A stretch of 64,000 nt of DNA from positions 33,177,667 through 33,241,666 of the forward strand of contig OY282610.1 in the NCBI GenBank assembly GCA_958298945.1, in the 5' to 3' direction. The position numbers and the translations under genes are program-made. Below, piece by piece: positions 48,111 to 57,985 of the stretch. How positions within the stretch are numbered: the stretch's first letter is position 1; each line of letters opens with the position of its first letter. The notes beneath the pieces were generated by a model. The model saw only the letters and a list, made by a program, of their open reading frames with translations, was not told the origin of the DNA and did no database searches. Source of the stretch: Atherix ibis (taxonomy: Eukaryota > Arthropoda > Insecta > Diptera > Athericidae).

Positions 48111-49439
48111 GTAAAGCAAAACCACCACTTTTGTAAAAAGTTTTTAAAATTTTATTGCGTTGTTCAATAATGAAGTATTCTAAAATGGCAATTTTTTAAC
48201 TAATAAATAAATATTATCATTAATAGCCATACACATGTTTAACAGCTATCAAATGGTAAGTCTGTTCTCTTTCTAAATCACAAAATGGATAATCCGATAA
48301 AATTTCTGGGAAATAAATATATTTAAAAGTTGATTAAAAACTCTTTTAAAAATGCGACAATTTTTCATAAATTTCTTCATATTTTTTTTGTTGTTGTAAA
48401 TAATAAGTAAGATATGCCCTAAAAAGTAAAAAACACCACAAACTAATATAATTGTTATCATGTCACAAAGATAATATTTCTTATTTACAAATGAATTATT
48501 CGGGGATTTTTTCCAGCACTTGATTATTACTAATACTGAACAATAATAACTTATTATTCATTGTTGTAATTAAAAAATTTTTTAAAAATAATTTTAAATA
48601 TTTATAATGGTTGTGATAGTTTAAGAAGGAAATATATATCAATTTTAATTAGATTAAATAGTACCACAGATAGTTATGGATTTTCCACTAAGATTGGTTA
48701 TATTATTTAAGATTGATAAACTTCTTAAGACTATCTTAAACATCCTTTAATTCCTGTGTAAAGTGCTCTTGCATGTATCTTAATAGTACACAACAATAGT
48801 GTACTCTTCCGCATATGTGTAAATACTAATACACGATATCAGTTAGATTGTAACTATACAACATTAAGAAAAAAAGTGGGGGAACATATTTTAATTGTTG
48901 ATACAGAGGATAATTACTATATCTTTATTGATGTGAATTGTTTTTATAACCGCTTTATCTGAAATTTTACTAAAATAACACAATTTCAATTTAAGAGAAA
49001 CTATAAATGAAATTACAACTGAAAAAAAATTATTAAACGCGTTTGCGGGTATACTAAAAATTATTTACAAAACCCCATAAAGGGTAATAACAAAAAAAAC
49101 CCATTAATTGCAAAAGTAAAGAATTTTTTTAAAAAGTTTTATAGTTTTTTTTTTGTAAATTTTATAAGAAAATATGAGTACTTGTAGACAATTTACAAGT
49201 GCTCTCGCGCTCATATTACAATAGAAAGTTCTGTAAACTTTCTAATATTTATAATTAATATAATCGTACCTTCGTAATTTGATGTTAATGAAACATAGTT
49301 AATAAATAGTGAACGTACGTGTACGTACTTATTGTACGTGCGATTATTTTGGTAAAAGTATTCTTTTCGTTAAATACACATATTTTAGTTAATACTCGTA
49401 TTATAAAATTTGTAGTTTATTTGGTGGTGAAGTTCGCAA
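48111..49439. other. AT-rich spacer, no gene seen
   Basis: AT-rich sequence between the split transposon and the GC-richer region upstream of the second ZIP gene. Nothing was recognised. Confidence 0.5.
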
Positions 49440-51034
49440 TCGATTGAGAACGAACAAAGATAATTTGTTTTTTTTTATGGCGTCAAAACAATCGTGGGGG
49501 CAGGTGGGTTTTTTTTTTCATTTCCCGAATCGAGATTGACTTGTTGGGGGTAATTACGAGAACCGGTCATGGAAATGCAACGAAAATATTTGCAGGAGTT
49601 GCCAATGCATTTGTTGGTAGTAGCGTGTCCGGATTGTAATTGTTGATGTCCAAAAATCGTATTCGAAATGAAAATGAAAATGAAACAGCAGCAAAAATAT
49701 GGTAGGGACTATTTACAGAGAGTATGTGAGAAGAAACGCAACACAGCTTCTTGGTGTGGGGGGGACTCACCTGTGCGAACTTTCAAATTTAGAAGAGCCT
49801 TTCGCTAAACAACGTGCGTGTTTAACTGTGCCTCCGCTAACCACCTGTATATATGCATGCATACACATGCCTATTCGAACATGGTACTGTGCACTGTATG
49901 AATGGAGCGGGATACTGCTAGCGCCTATCGAACCGAGCACCTACCACCTACTGCGTATGCTGTGTATGCCAGCGTGTGTGTGTGGAAATTTTGAGTAACT
50001 CTGATGCCGACATTGATTTCGAGCTGAAGCTATCGATAGGTATAGGCTGTCAAAACCGCTCATCACTTTGGTGGGGTTGTGACGTCGACGCAAGATAGGA
50101 ACTTTGATTGAATTGTTGTACGCTCGTCGACAAGATAATCGCGTAATCATCGGTTGGGCTCTCAGCCGTCGAATTTAATCTTTAGAGAATTGTTGCCTGG
50201 CGAAATCACAACTGGCTGAGTTAGCACACAGCCTGCCTGCCACCTGCCTTTAAGATACCATGATACCGAATGTGAAGAGCGCCAGAAAGCTGATTGAAGC
50301 CCGGGAGAGCCGCGACAAGTACAAAAGTCAACAACAGCTACTGGCTTTCTGGCATTCCGGCATTTCGAGACGTTTAAAAGCGAGCAGTCAGCCGGTTACT
50401 CGAGGTATTTATCATGAGTTGGTCGTGACAGCGTCTCGTTGTGCAGCGCCGTTAATATCGAAAGTCGAATTCTTTTCGATATAAAATTATTATTGTCTAC
50501 GCGACTTATTATTGTCCGGTAAAAGAATTCGTAAAGAAATTCATTTTTAATAAATGCAAATATATACAAAAAACAAGAATTATTCTCCGTTTTGTTCAAA
50601 TTTTCATCAAATAAAATGTTAATAATATTAGGAAATAATAAAAATTTGTGATTTTTTTTTTTTAATTGGAAAAATTTTCTGCCAATTTTATTTGATAATT
50701 TTCAATTCAATTTCCTTTGGTGGTTGCTCTAAAAAAAGGGGTGGAACATATCTAAATGCGGTAATGTAGTTAGAATAAAGTCTCCGAAGACATAGTGGCA
50801 GAAGGAACTTTTGGAAGTAGTAGACGGGGACGAGAAAAAATCGTCCGGAAAAAAAGGACAAAATTTATTTGGTGGAATTATTTTATTAAAGAAAAAACAA
50901 AAAGGATTAGTAGAAAAATAAGTGAAAAATACATTTAGGAAAAGGTGAAGAGGGATAGTAAAAAAAATTAAAAAATAATAATAATAACAGAATTTAAATA
51001 CCAAAGCAAAAGTGTATAGTGCAGTTAATATAAA
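49440..51034 (+). promoter_or_regulatory. GC-richer upstream region and probable 5' UTR of the SLC39A1-3-like ZIP gene
   Basis: Composition shifts clearly toward G and C from about 49560 to 50480, the only such patch near the ZIP gene, then returns to A-rich leader up to its ATG. It holds a DRE-like palindrome (50031-50038) and a CRE-like TGACGTCG (50080-50087). A 74-codon frame at 50260 (MIPNVKSARKLIEARES...) shows no known domain and may be an upstream ORF or chance. Transcription start and possible 5' introns are not resolved. Confidence 0.45.
50031..50038. promoter_or_regulatory. DRE-like TATCGATA site
   Basis: A perfect TATCGATA palindrome lies about 1 kb upstream of the ZIP start codon, inside the GC-richer patch. 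In Drosophila this is the DREF-binding element of many constitutive promoters. Position and composition support a promoter, but an 8-base match alone is weak. Confidence 0.4.
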
Positions 51035-52474
51035 ATGAATAAAATCGACTTCAATCAGACAGCATATCACCTTCTGAGGGTGGCACAAACGATACAAGGA
51101 AGCAGACATGATCCCGAACATGATCACGATCATGATCATGATCATGATGATGACCACGACCACAACGAAACTAACGATAATGACGATACTGCAGTGACTG
51201 TTGCCAAAGCTACCGCTATGGTTGTCCTGTTCCTGGCGTCCAGTTTATGCGGTACAATACCATTCCTGATGAACAGATGGTTTAAATGGACAGACACCGG
51301 GACAAGTGCACGATCCGCAACTGTTGTAAAATGTTTGCTTTATTTTGGTGGCGGAGTTCTTTTGTGTACAACATTTTTGCACTTGTTGCCAGAAATTCAG
51401 GAGAGCATAGAGAATCTGCAGGAGAAAAATAATTTACCAGATTTACCGATACCTTTGGCGCATTTCTTAACGTGCATGGGATTCTTTGCCATGTTCCTGG
51501 TAGAAGAGATAATCCATGCGTATCTGCATAAGCATAAGAAGAATGAAGATTCGGCACAGGCTGCCTTCCAACGCGGGCACAGTGTCAGGGATAGTTTTCT
51601 TGTGAAGGGCCGACGAAAGATATCATCTTCAGCATCACCATCAGTATCACCGATTAACGAGACCGATGGTGTTAAAGTGATGTCCGCATCGACTGAAAGT
51701 GGCATTTATATTTCAGATGGGAAAAATGGGGATCCTGAGAATCCAAGGCATATTAGTAATGGAACACTAGAAAAGATCAAGAAAAAAGTAGCCAATGAAC
51801 AACCAAATGGCAATTCTGCGTCAATCGAGCCCCAACAATATGATCAGACAGATAGTAATAGTCAAAGTTACAATTTGAATCCAGATCACAGCCAGAGTAT
51901 CGATCGAAAGAACAGCCACGGCCACTACAATGGACATGGACATGGGCATAGTCACGGAATTGGGCATGGTCACTCTCATGCTCATAGCCATATGCCAGTG
52001 GGTGATTTGAACGAGGATATAATAGTGTCGTCGCTTCGTGGTCTTCTAATCGTCTTAGCACTATCCCTTCATGAACTTTTCGAAGGACTTGCGGTTGGAC
52101 TGCAATCTTCCGCAGCACAAGTTTGGTACATGTTTGGAGCAGTTTCCGCACACAAGCTAGTCCTGGCATTTTGTGTTGGTGTCGAACTAATCGTCACACG
52201 GACCAGGTTTTGGCTAGCGATCTCCTATATAATAACATTCGCCATTGTCAGCCCTATCGGCATTGGCATTGGAATTATTATCAGTGACGACAGTCTCGCC
52301 GCTGAGATACCATCTGTGATTCTGCAGGGTCTGGCCACTGGCACCCTTCTCTACGTTGTATTCTTTGAAATTCTATCGAAGGATCGATCAGGACTGATCG
52401 CCTATTTAGCATTTGTGATTGGATTCTTTGTCATGTTCGGACTACAATTAGCAAGTAAGTTGAAATTTATTTAA
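51035..52474 (+). CDS. ZIP zinc transporter, SLC39A1-3 class (fly Zip42C/Zip88E/Zip89B type)
   Basis: One uninterrupted 479-codon frame. An in-frame TAA lies three codons before the ATG, and AAA precedes it, so the start is firm. The N-terminus carries an alternating His/Asp stretch (HDHDHDHDHD, about residues 29-43), likely metal-binding and outside the cytosol. TM1 starts near residue 57 (ATAMVVLFLASSLCG). TM2 and TM3 include GGGVLLCTTFLHLLPE and FFAMFLVEEIIHAYLHKH. A long variable loop follows (about 160-325) with GHGHGHSHGIGHGHSHAHSH at its end. TM4 has the signature LHELFEGLAVGL (H346, E347, E350), TM5 SAHKLVLAFCVG (H373), then GIGIGIII and GTLLYVVFFEIL. ZIP proteins of this class take up zinc across the plasma membrane. 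A strong donor-like GTAAGT at 52455 may replace the last six codons by another exon. Which fly paralogue it is remains unsettled. Confidence 0.9.
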   Translation: MNKIDFNQTAYHLLRVAQTIQGSRHDPEHDHDHDHDHDDDHDHNETNDNDDTAVTVAKATAMVVLFLASSLCGTIPFLMNRWFKWTDTGTSARSATVVKCLLYFGGGVLLCTTFLHLLPEIQESIENLQEKNNLPDLPIPLAHFLTCMGFFAMFLVEEIIHAYLHKHKKNEDSAQAAFQRGHSVRDSFLVKGRRKISSSASPSVSPINETDGVKVMSASTESGIYISDGKNGDPENPRHISNGTLEKIKKKVANEQPNGNSASIEPQQYDQTDSNSQSYNLNPDHSQSIDRKNSHGHYNGHGHGHSHGIGHGHSHAHSHMPVGDLNEDIIVSSLRGLLIVLALSLHELFEGLAVGLQSSAAQVWYMFGAVSAHKLVLAFCVGVELIVTRTRFWLAISYIITFAIVSPIGIGIGIIISDDSLAAEIPSVILQGLATGTLLYVVFFEILSKDRSGLIAYLAFVIGFFVMFGLQLASKLKFI

Positions 52475-54204
52475 TTTTTTTTTTTTAGAAATATTAACCA
52501 TTTTTTTGTTGTTGATGAAAAACATTTTTTCTGTGGTTATATTTTGTATGTTAATTGTTTACGAGTGGGGAATTTTTTATTACCGATGGACCAAAATTCC
52601 CAATGAGTGCATCGAAAAAAAATTCCTCTGCATAAATTCACAACCACATTGACAAAAGAACAGATATATTTATGTATGTGTGAATAGTTTCTTGATATTT
52701 TGAAAATGCTTAACTATAAACTCTGTGCAAGTACTCGTACTTTGCATATCGCGAAAGTATCTTATGGTCGTGAAGCCTTGGCATTAAATATTGTAACAAT
52801 TTCAAATTCCATTCAACTATTGTATTTAGCCATTCATTAATCTGTTCGGTTTTTATTTGATGTACGAGTATATTAGAAATTTATCTGTTGGTGGTTAAAT
52901 TTATTGGGCTCGACAAGCTTTCGGTTTATTTCAATAAATACTACGAGTAGTCTATAAGGTATAAGCTCATATGCCATAGACTAGAAAATGCCAACAATTG
53001 ACTATGATTGAGATATTTTATTAAAGTAGGTGCCTATTGTGATTGTTTATTTCTTCTTAAAAGGCAAACTTAAAAGAGATTGTATTTTTCGCAGTGCCCA
53101 ATAGTTTGGTGGTAGGAAAGATTCTAAATGGAAAGATAAATTAAAAATTTTTTTTTCCATTTTAAAAAAAATCTAATTGCATTTTAAACGAGTGTGTGTA
53201 CTCGTATTTTATAATTAATTTACTTTGCCAGTCTCGATGATGGTGCATGACGATAAAAAGAAAATTTGCGCAATAACCTAAAGAAATAAATGAACTCAAG
53301 TCGACAATATTTTACGATGTCAACAACATTATTTTGAAATGTAAAGTTTTGCTTCGTCAAATAAGCTTTATGGCGGATATATGATGAAATTTTTGTTTCC
53401 TTTTGTCATAAGCAATTTTGATGTCATAATCTGCCGAAATTTTTTATATTTTTTGGGGGTGTTTTTTTTTTTTTTTTTTTGTAAGAATATCCTTCATAAA
53501 TCCTCTGACTCTCCAGGTGAGAAACTGACTAATATCATTGATTATGTTATGGAATATTATTTCTATTTTTTTTTTACCGAAATACCTTTCAGACAAGTGG
53601 ATTCAGAATGAGAAAAAAACAATTGTACAACCGTAGTTTTGTTTATTGGTGAAGGTCAAGACCACTTTACCGGTTATCAGATACTCGTAGATATAATCGT
53701 ACTCGTATAAATTGTAGGAAGCTTTTGAAATAAGCACAAATACCTCTGACTTGTTCTCAAGGTCGCTGTTTTTTCGACATTTCAATTTTTTCCCCATAAA
53801 GCTTTCTATTTATTATTTTCAAGCATTTTGAATGAAATTGTATACATTTTTCGAAATAGTATATTTAATTTTTGGATTTCGTAATCAAATCTTTTAAAAT
53901 AAAGTAATTCTTGTGACCCCATATTGAAATAATTTTTATTTCTTTTAAATATTGTAGAAAAAATTTCTTATATGTGTAGCTATGGTATTCAAAAAAAAAG
54001 CAATTTAAAAAAATGCTAGAAATTTTAGATAATCTTCATTATTTATTATTCAATTTGTCTTAACTCAACTTCTTTTCAGTCAAATTTCAATTTTTTTTTG
54101 TATATTACAAAATTTAGGGTACAACATAAAAGTAATGAGACTGATTTTTTTCAATTTCATATTTTTACATCAATGTTATTTACCTTTAAAATAGTTTCTT
54201 CCAC
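52475..54204. other. AT-rich spacer, possible alternative last exon of the ZIP gene
   Basis: Mostly AT-rich sequence with a T-run near 53462. The only gene-like signal is an acceptor-like TATTTTTCGCAG ending at 53094, which could pair with the donor at 52455. No other exon was recognised. Confidence 0.4.
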
Positions 54205-55130
54205 TATCCAGCAATGCCATTGCGCGTTGTTGATCACATTGCATCCTCTCTTGAGAAGGAAGAGTATTGCTCAGTAGTATTTTTTAGATATCTCCTAAGC
54301 TTTTCATCGTGTGCGGCATCCTGGACTCCTCTGGAAACTCAATACCTTTCTTCCTCCAACATACTACCATATCACAAATTCATATTTACAAGTTGAAATT
54401 AACTCAGAATCCTCAGAAATTCATCCTATTCTAGCCGGAGTCCCACAAGGTAGAATCCTCAGACCCATTTTATATAATATTAATTCCCATGACATCCCAT
54501 CTGATCTTAATACTCTAATTGTTACTTATGCAGATGATACAACCATACTTGCCACCCATACAAATCCTGACATAGCTTCCAACAATTTACAATCCCATAT
54601 CCACAACCTTTAATCCTCGTTTAAGAGATGGAGAATGAAGGTAAATGAACAGAAGAGTGCTCACATTTCTTTTACACTTTGTCAAGGAAAACCTATCCCT
54701 TTATAATTTAATAGCAACATTCCACAATATGATAAAGTACGTTATTTGGGACTTTACCTGGACAAGAGGTTAGCATGGAACCCATATACTACACTTAAAA
54801 ATACTTCACGCCACTAGATGTTATCTACAACTTCTTAGACTACTGGACAAACGCTCGAAACTAATAATTATAAAACCTATTTGGACTTACGGAATTGAAC
54901 TTTGGGGTTCAACGAAACGTTCTAATTCCTATCGCGTCCCTGCCTTACAATCCAAAGTCCTCCGTAAAATTGTTGATGCCCCTTTTTATGTTCTTAACAA
55001 CATAATACATCGTAATCTAAATGTTCCCTTTTTTCAGGACCTGTGCATATCCCGCTATCAAAAAGTTCACTCACGTTTATCTATCATCATAATCCACTTG
55101 TGAGAGAATTATCCTCTAATTATAAGGATT
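54205..55130 (+). mobile_element. jockey-clade retrotransposon relic (reverse transcriptase)
   Basis: Broken plus-strand frames give, in order, HPGLLWKLNTFLPPTYYHI, LAGVPQGRILRPILYNI, TYADDTTILATHTNPDIAS (catalytic YADD intact), MKVNEQKSAHISFTL, VRYLGLYLDKRLAW, PIWTYGIELWGSTKRSNS and LQSKVLRKIVDAPFYVLNN, the RT domain of jockey-type elements. Frameshifts and stops make it inactive. Upstream endonuclease and ORF1 are absent. Shorter pieces of the same family lie at 61.1-61.7 and 62.8 kb. Confidence 0.8.
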
Positions 55131-55606
55131 CTGTATAAAAAACTTTTTTTTTGACATTTTATCCAAGGGGCTATAAAAGCCATCACTTTTCAACAGATTT
55201 CGATTTTGAAGGCAATTCTAACCGATGTTCCCATTCCAAAAGACTCGTTGTAATTTTTCGTAAGTCAAACTAAGTCTGAGATTCACCAAGTTTAACAAAA
55301 ATTTCGTAATGGCATCGTTTATGAGCAATTAAAAAGGTTGATACTAGTGCGACGCATTTAGGAATAACTAATATACAAGCTATGTAGAAGGAAAGTGTGC
55401 AGTATTGCCAGATTACTGTCAGTGATACAACTTTTCTGCCATTTCGAAGAAAACCACAGTAAAAAATAAATAAAATAAACCAGAGTATCTTATGGAAAAA
55501 TATTGTTGAAAAAAATCCCTTCAGTGTGGAAAACTAAATGGCAGCATTGGTAGGAAATAGCCACTAAATATTTTATTTTTTACATATACTGAAAATATAC
55601 CAAGTG
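55131..55606. other. spacer, no gene seen
   Basis: Mixed sequence between the jockey relic and the mauritiana-type mariner relic. It may include degraded jockey 3' sequence. Nothing was recognised. Confidence 0.45.
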
Positions 55607-56377
55607 TATAAGCTTAAATCCGCTGTTTTTTAGTCAAAAAAAAACATATTTTTTTTATAGAAAGCACAAACAAAGGAAAATCATGTCTTTGTTAATAATC
55701 CGTCCTTTTTTCACGCAGAGCACGTTGCAATTTGATCAGTTGTTGGTGGTAGCGGTAGGCATTGACAGTTTCACCAGGTTTCAACATCTCATAGTAAACG
55801 ATACCCTGCTGATCCCACCAAACGCACAGCATCGTCTTTCGTCCGAAGCGATTTGGTCTTGGGGAAGATGTTGATGGTTGCCCGTGATCAACCCACGATT
55901 TCTTGCATTTAGGATTCTCGAAATATATCCACTTTTCATCGCCTGTCACAAACCGATGCTGGAACGACTTTCTTTTTTGTCTGGCGAGCAAGATTTCACA
56001 TGTGTTTTGACGTCGCTCCATCTGCCTATTCCGATCTTTTCAATCTCCCCCATGGTATGCAAACGCATGGAAATGGGTGGTTGAGTGTTCCACAAGTCAA
56101 ATTTTCCGTCTTTGAACCGACGAAATCAATCTCGGCACGTTGTTTCCGATTAAGCACTGTCACCATAGGCCTCCATAAGTTTCCCGCATATGCTCTTTTT
56201 CTGGCACAAAACTAGACATGATTACCAAAGGAAAAATGTATGTTGTTGTACGAAATTGCTGACAATGTGCACTGATTAATGTTGACAGATGTCAAACTCA
56301 TAAAAAAAAGTATGGCGTGTTCATGGCAGCTTAATACGCTCACTCATGCCATCTATGACCAAACATTTAAGCTTATA
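55607..56377 (-). mobile_element. mauritiana-type mariner relic
   Basis: The minus frame 56021-55692 gives RFVTGDEKWIYFENPKCKKS (first catalytic Asp), RKTMLCVWWDQQGIVYYE and GETVNAYRYHQQL, like the Mos1/mauritiana lineage. Before it (56230-56022) a scrambled N-terminus starts MSSFVPEKEHMRE. The frame is lost after EKRTDY, so the second and third catalytic Asp are missing. A short inverted match TATAAGCTTAAAT (55607-55619 with 56365-56377) might be the remains of the terminal repeats, but it is only 13 bases and contains a palindrome. Confidence 0.7.
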
Positions 56378-56695
56378 TTTTAAAAAGAATTTTTACAAAT
56401 ATTTTTAGTATTTGTAAAATTTTAGGAAAAATTGAAAAAAAAAAATCAACATAATATTATATGTTCACCTACATTAAAATACTCTTAAGAATAATTTTAG
56501 ATAGGAAAAAACTTTAGGCAAATTTTTTTAAAAATCAAATAAACTTAATGAATAAAGAAATTAAATAAAAATTTCCTTTTCGCAGTCTCATTATTTTTCT
56601 ACTCTTATCCCTCTTCCCCAACCCCCGCCTTTGATGAATTTAATTTTTAAAAAATTACAATAAGTAAGAAAATAATAATAATAAACTGGAAATAA
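56378..56695. other. AT-rich spacer between two mariners
   Basis: Short AT-rich stretch. No gene or repeat was recognised. Confidence 0.5.
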
Positions 56696-56764
56696 TACGA
56701 GGGTCGTTCAATAAGTCCTTAGAAAAAGATGGAAAAAAAATGTTTTTAAAAATTTTTTAATTTC

Positions 56765-56811
56765 GGAAAAACGATTGGAAAAGCTCTATACACTTTTCCA
56801 ATCGTTTTTCC
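56765..56811. repeat. 19-bp perfect inverted repeat at the transposase 3' end
   Basis: GGAAAAACGATTGGAAAAG (56765-56783) and its exact reverse complement (56793-56811) enclose 9 bases. The right arm is the normal LEKRLEK coding tail of the family (now after the stop). The left arm is an inverted duplicate that copies 1 and 3 do not show, so a small fold-back duplication occurred in this copy. Confidence 0.9.
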
Positions 56812-56819
56812 AAAATTTT

Positions 56820-57806
56820 TTACCCGTCCAAAAAATAGGATTTCGGAAGTTCTGCAAAATACTCATCCATTTGAGCAATGACGTCCTCGTTGGAAGTGAA
56901 CCGTCGTCCGCCAAGCCATTTCTTTAGATTGGGGAAAAGAAAATTGTCACTCGGGGCCAAATCTGGTGAATAAGCGGGATGCTGCAACAATTCCATTCTC
57001 AATTCCACAATTTTGGCCATGGAAACAGCGCAGGTGTGCACACGCGCATTGTCCTGATGCAAGAGGATTTTTTTCTTCTTCAGGTGGGGGCGTTTCTCTT
57101 TGATTTCCTCGCTCAACCGTTGCAATAACGACGCGTAATACGCTCCTGTTATTGTTTTTCCTTTTTCCAAGTAGTCGATAAAAATGATGCCCTGCCAATC
57201 CCAAAAGACCGTGGCCATCACCTTGCCGGCCGATGGCACAGTTTTAGCCTTCTTCGGAGCCCGTTCACCCTTGAAAATCCACTGTGATGACTGTCTCTTC
57301 GTTTCTGGAGTGTAGTAGTGTATCCAGGTTTCGTCTTCAGTGACATATCGACGAAGGAATTCGGTAGGATTGCGATCAAAGAGTGCCAACATAGCCTCAG
57401 AGTCCACTACACGATTGCGCTTATTCTCCTCTGAGAGCAAACGCGGCACCCATCTTGCCGAAATATTTTTCACAGACAATTTTTCATGCAAAATTGAAGT
57501 GACTGTACCTTGTGATATGCCCGTGGCCTCAACTAATTTGCGCACTTTAATTCGCCGATCGTTCAAAATCAGATCGTGGATTTTGTCGATGATTTCAGGA
57601 GTAGACACCTCAGCTGGGCGTGCTGAACGATGTTCATCTTTTGTGGATGAACGGCCACGTTTAAATTCATTCAGCCAATTGTAAACCGTCGCAAACACAG
57701 GTGCAGATGTGCCATGAACTGCATCCAACTCGGCTTTGATTTCTTTCGGGCTTAAGCCTTTCAAATGGAGATGTTTGATGACAGCCCTAAACTCGCTTTT
57801 TTCCAT
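56820..57806 (-). CDS. mariner transposase, full catalytic core, short C-terminus
   Basis: The frame opens at 57842, but the homologous start is MEKSEF at 57806, giving 328 residues. Order: N-terminal helix-turn-helix DNA-binding domain (RAVIKHLHLKGLSPKEI...VYNWLNEFKRG, then DRRIKVRKLVEATGISQGTV), the WVPRLL linker motif, and the DDE/D catalytic domain with TEDETW (first Asp), LLHQDNARVH (second) and SPDLAPSDNF (third). Exactly 34 residues separate the last two, the DD34D of mariner. The usual YF after the third Asp is NF here. The frame stops at LDG (TAA), where copy 1 reads on through IQILEKRLEKC, so about 14 or more C-terminal residues are missing. It is possibly active, but this truncation makes it doubtful. 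Confidence 0.9.
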   Translation of the reverse strand: MEKSEFRAVIKHLHLKGLSPKEIKAELDAVHGTSAPVFATVYNWLNEFKRGRSSTKDEHRSARPAEVSTPEIIDKIHDLILNDRRIKVRKLVEATGISQGTVTSILHEKLSVKNISARWVPRLLSEENKRNRVVDSEAMLALFDRNPTEFLRRYVTEDETWIHYYTPETKRQSSQWIFKGERAPKKAKTVPSAGKVMATVFWDWQGIIFIDYLEKGKTITGAYYASLLQRLSEEIKEKRPHLKKKKILLHQDNARVHTCAVSMAKIVELRMELLQHPAYSPDLAPSDNFLFPNLKKWLGGRRFTSNEDVIAQMDEYFAELPKSYFLDG

Positions 57807-57985
57807 TGTAATGCACAAAAAAAAGTCGTTAACTTTAATCAACGATAGAAATTGACCTACGCTATGGATCGAGCTAAAATTTTGACAGCTTTCCTGTTGA
57901 TAATGGTGCTTACAAAAAAAATCTTTACCGACACTACGAGCGCAATTTCTTGGATTTTCTAAGGACTTATTGAACGACCCTCGTA

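Larger units (their letters stand above)
56698..57983 (-). mobile_element. near-intact 1,286-bp mariner element
   Basis: Perfect 29-bp inverted ends, starting CGAGGGTCGTTCAATAAG (56698-56726 and 57955-57983), are flanked by TA duplications (56696-56697, 57984-57985). Length and single long ORF are normal for mariner. This is the best-preserved of three copies of the family in the window, the others being at 46923 and 63255. Confidence 0.95.

Noticed and set aside
50421..50427. GGTCGTG as a downstream promoter element
   Set aside because: It matches the consensus, but no initiator sits at the required distance (the nearest TCAGCC has its A at 50390, about four bases off).
50260..50484. 74-codon open frame as an independent gene
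   Set aside because: No signal peptide, domain or intron signal was seen. It lies in the probable 5' region of the ZIP gene and may be an upstream ORF or chance.
55607..56377. TATAAGCTTAAAT pair as proven terminal inverted repeats of the mauritiana-type mariner
   Set aside because: Only 13 bases, containing the palindrome AAGCTT, in AT-rich DNA. The pair is mentioned as possible limits but not relied on.
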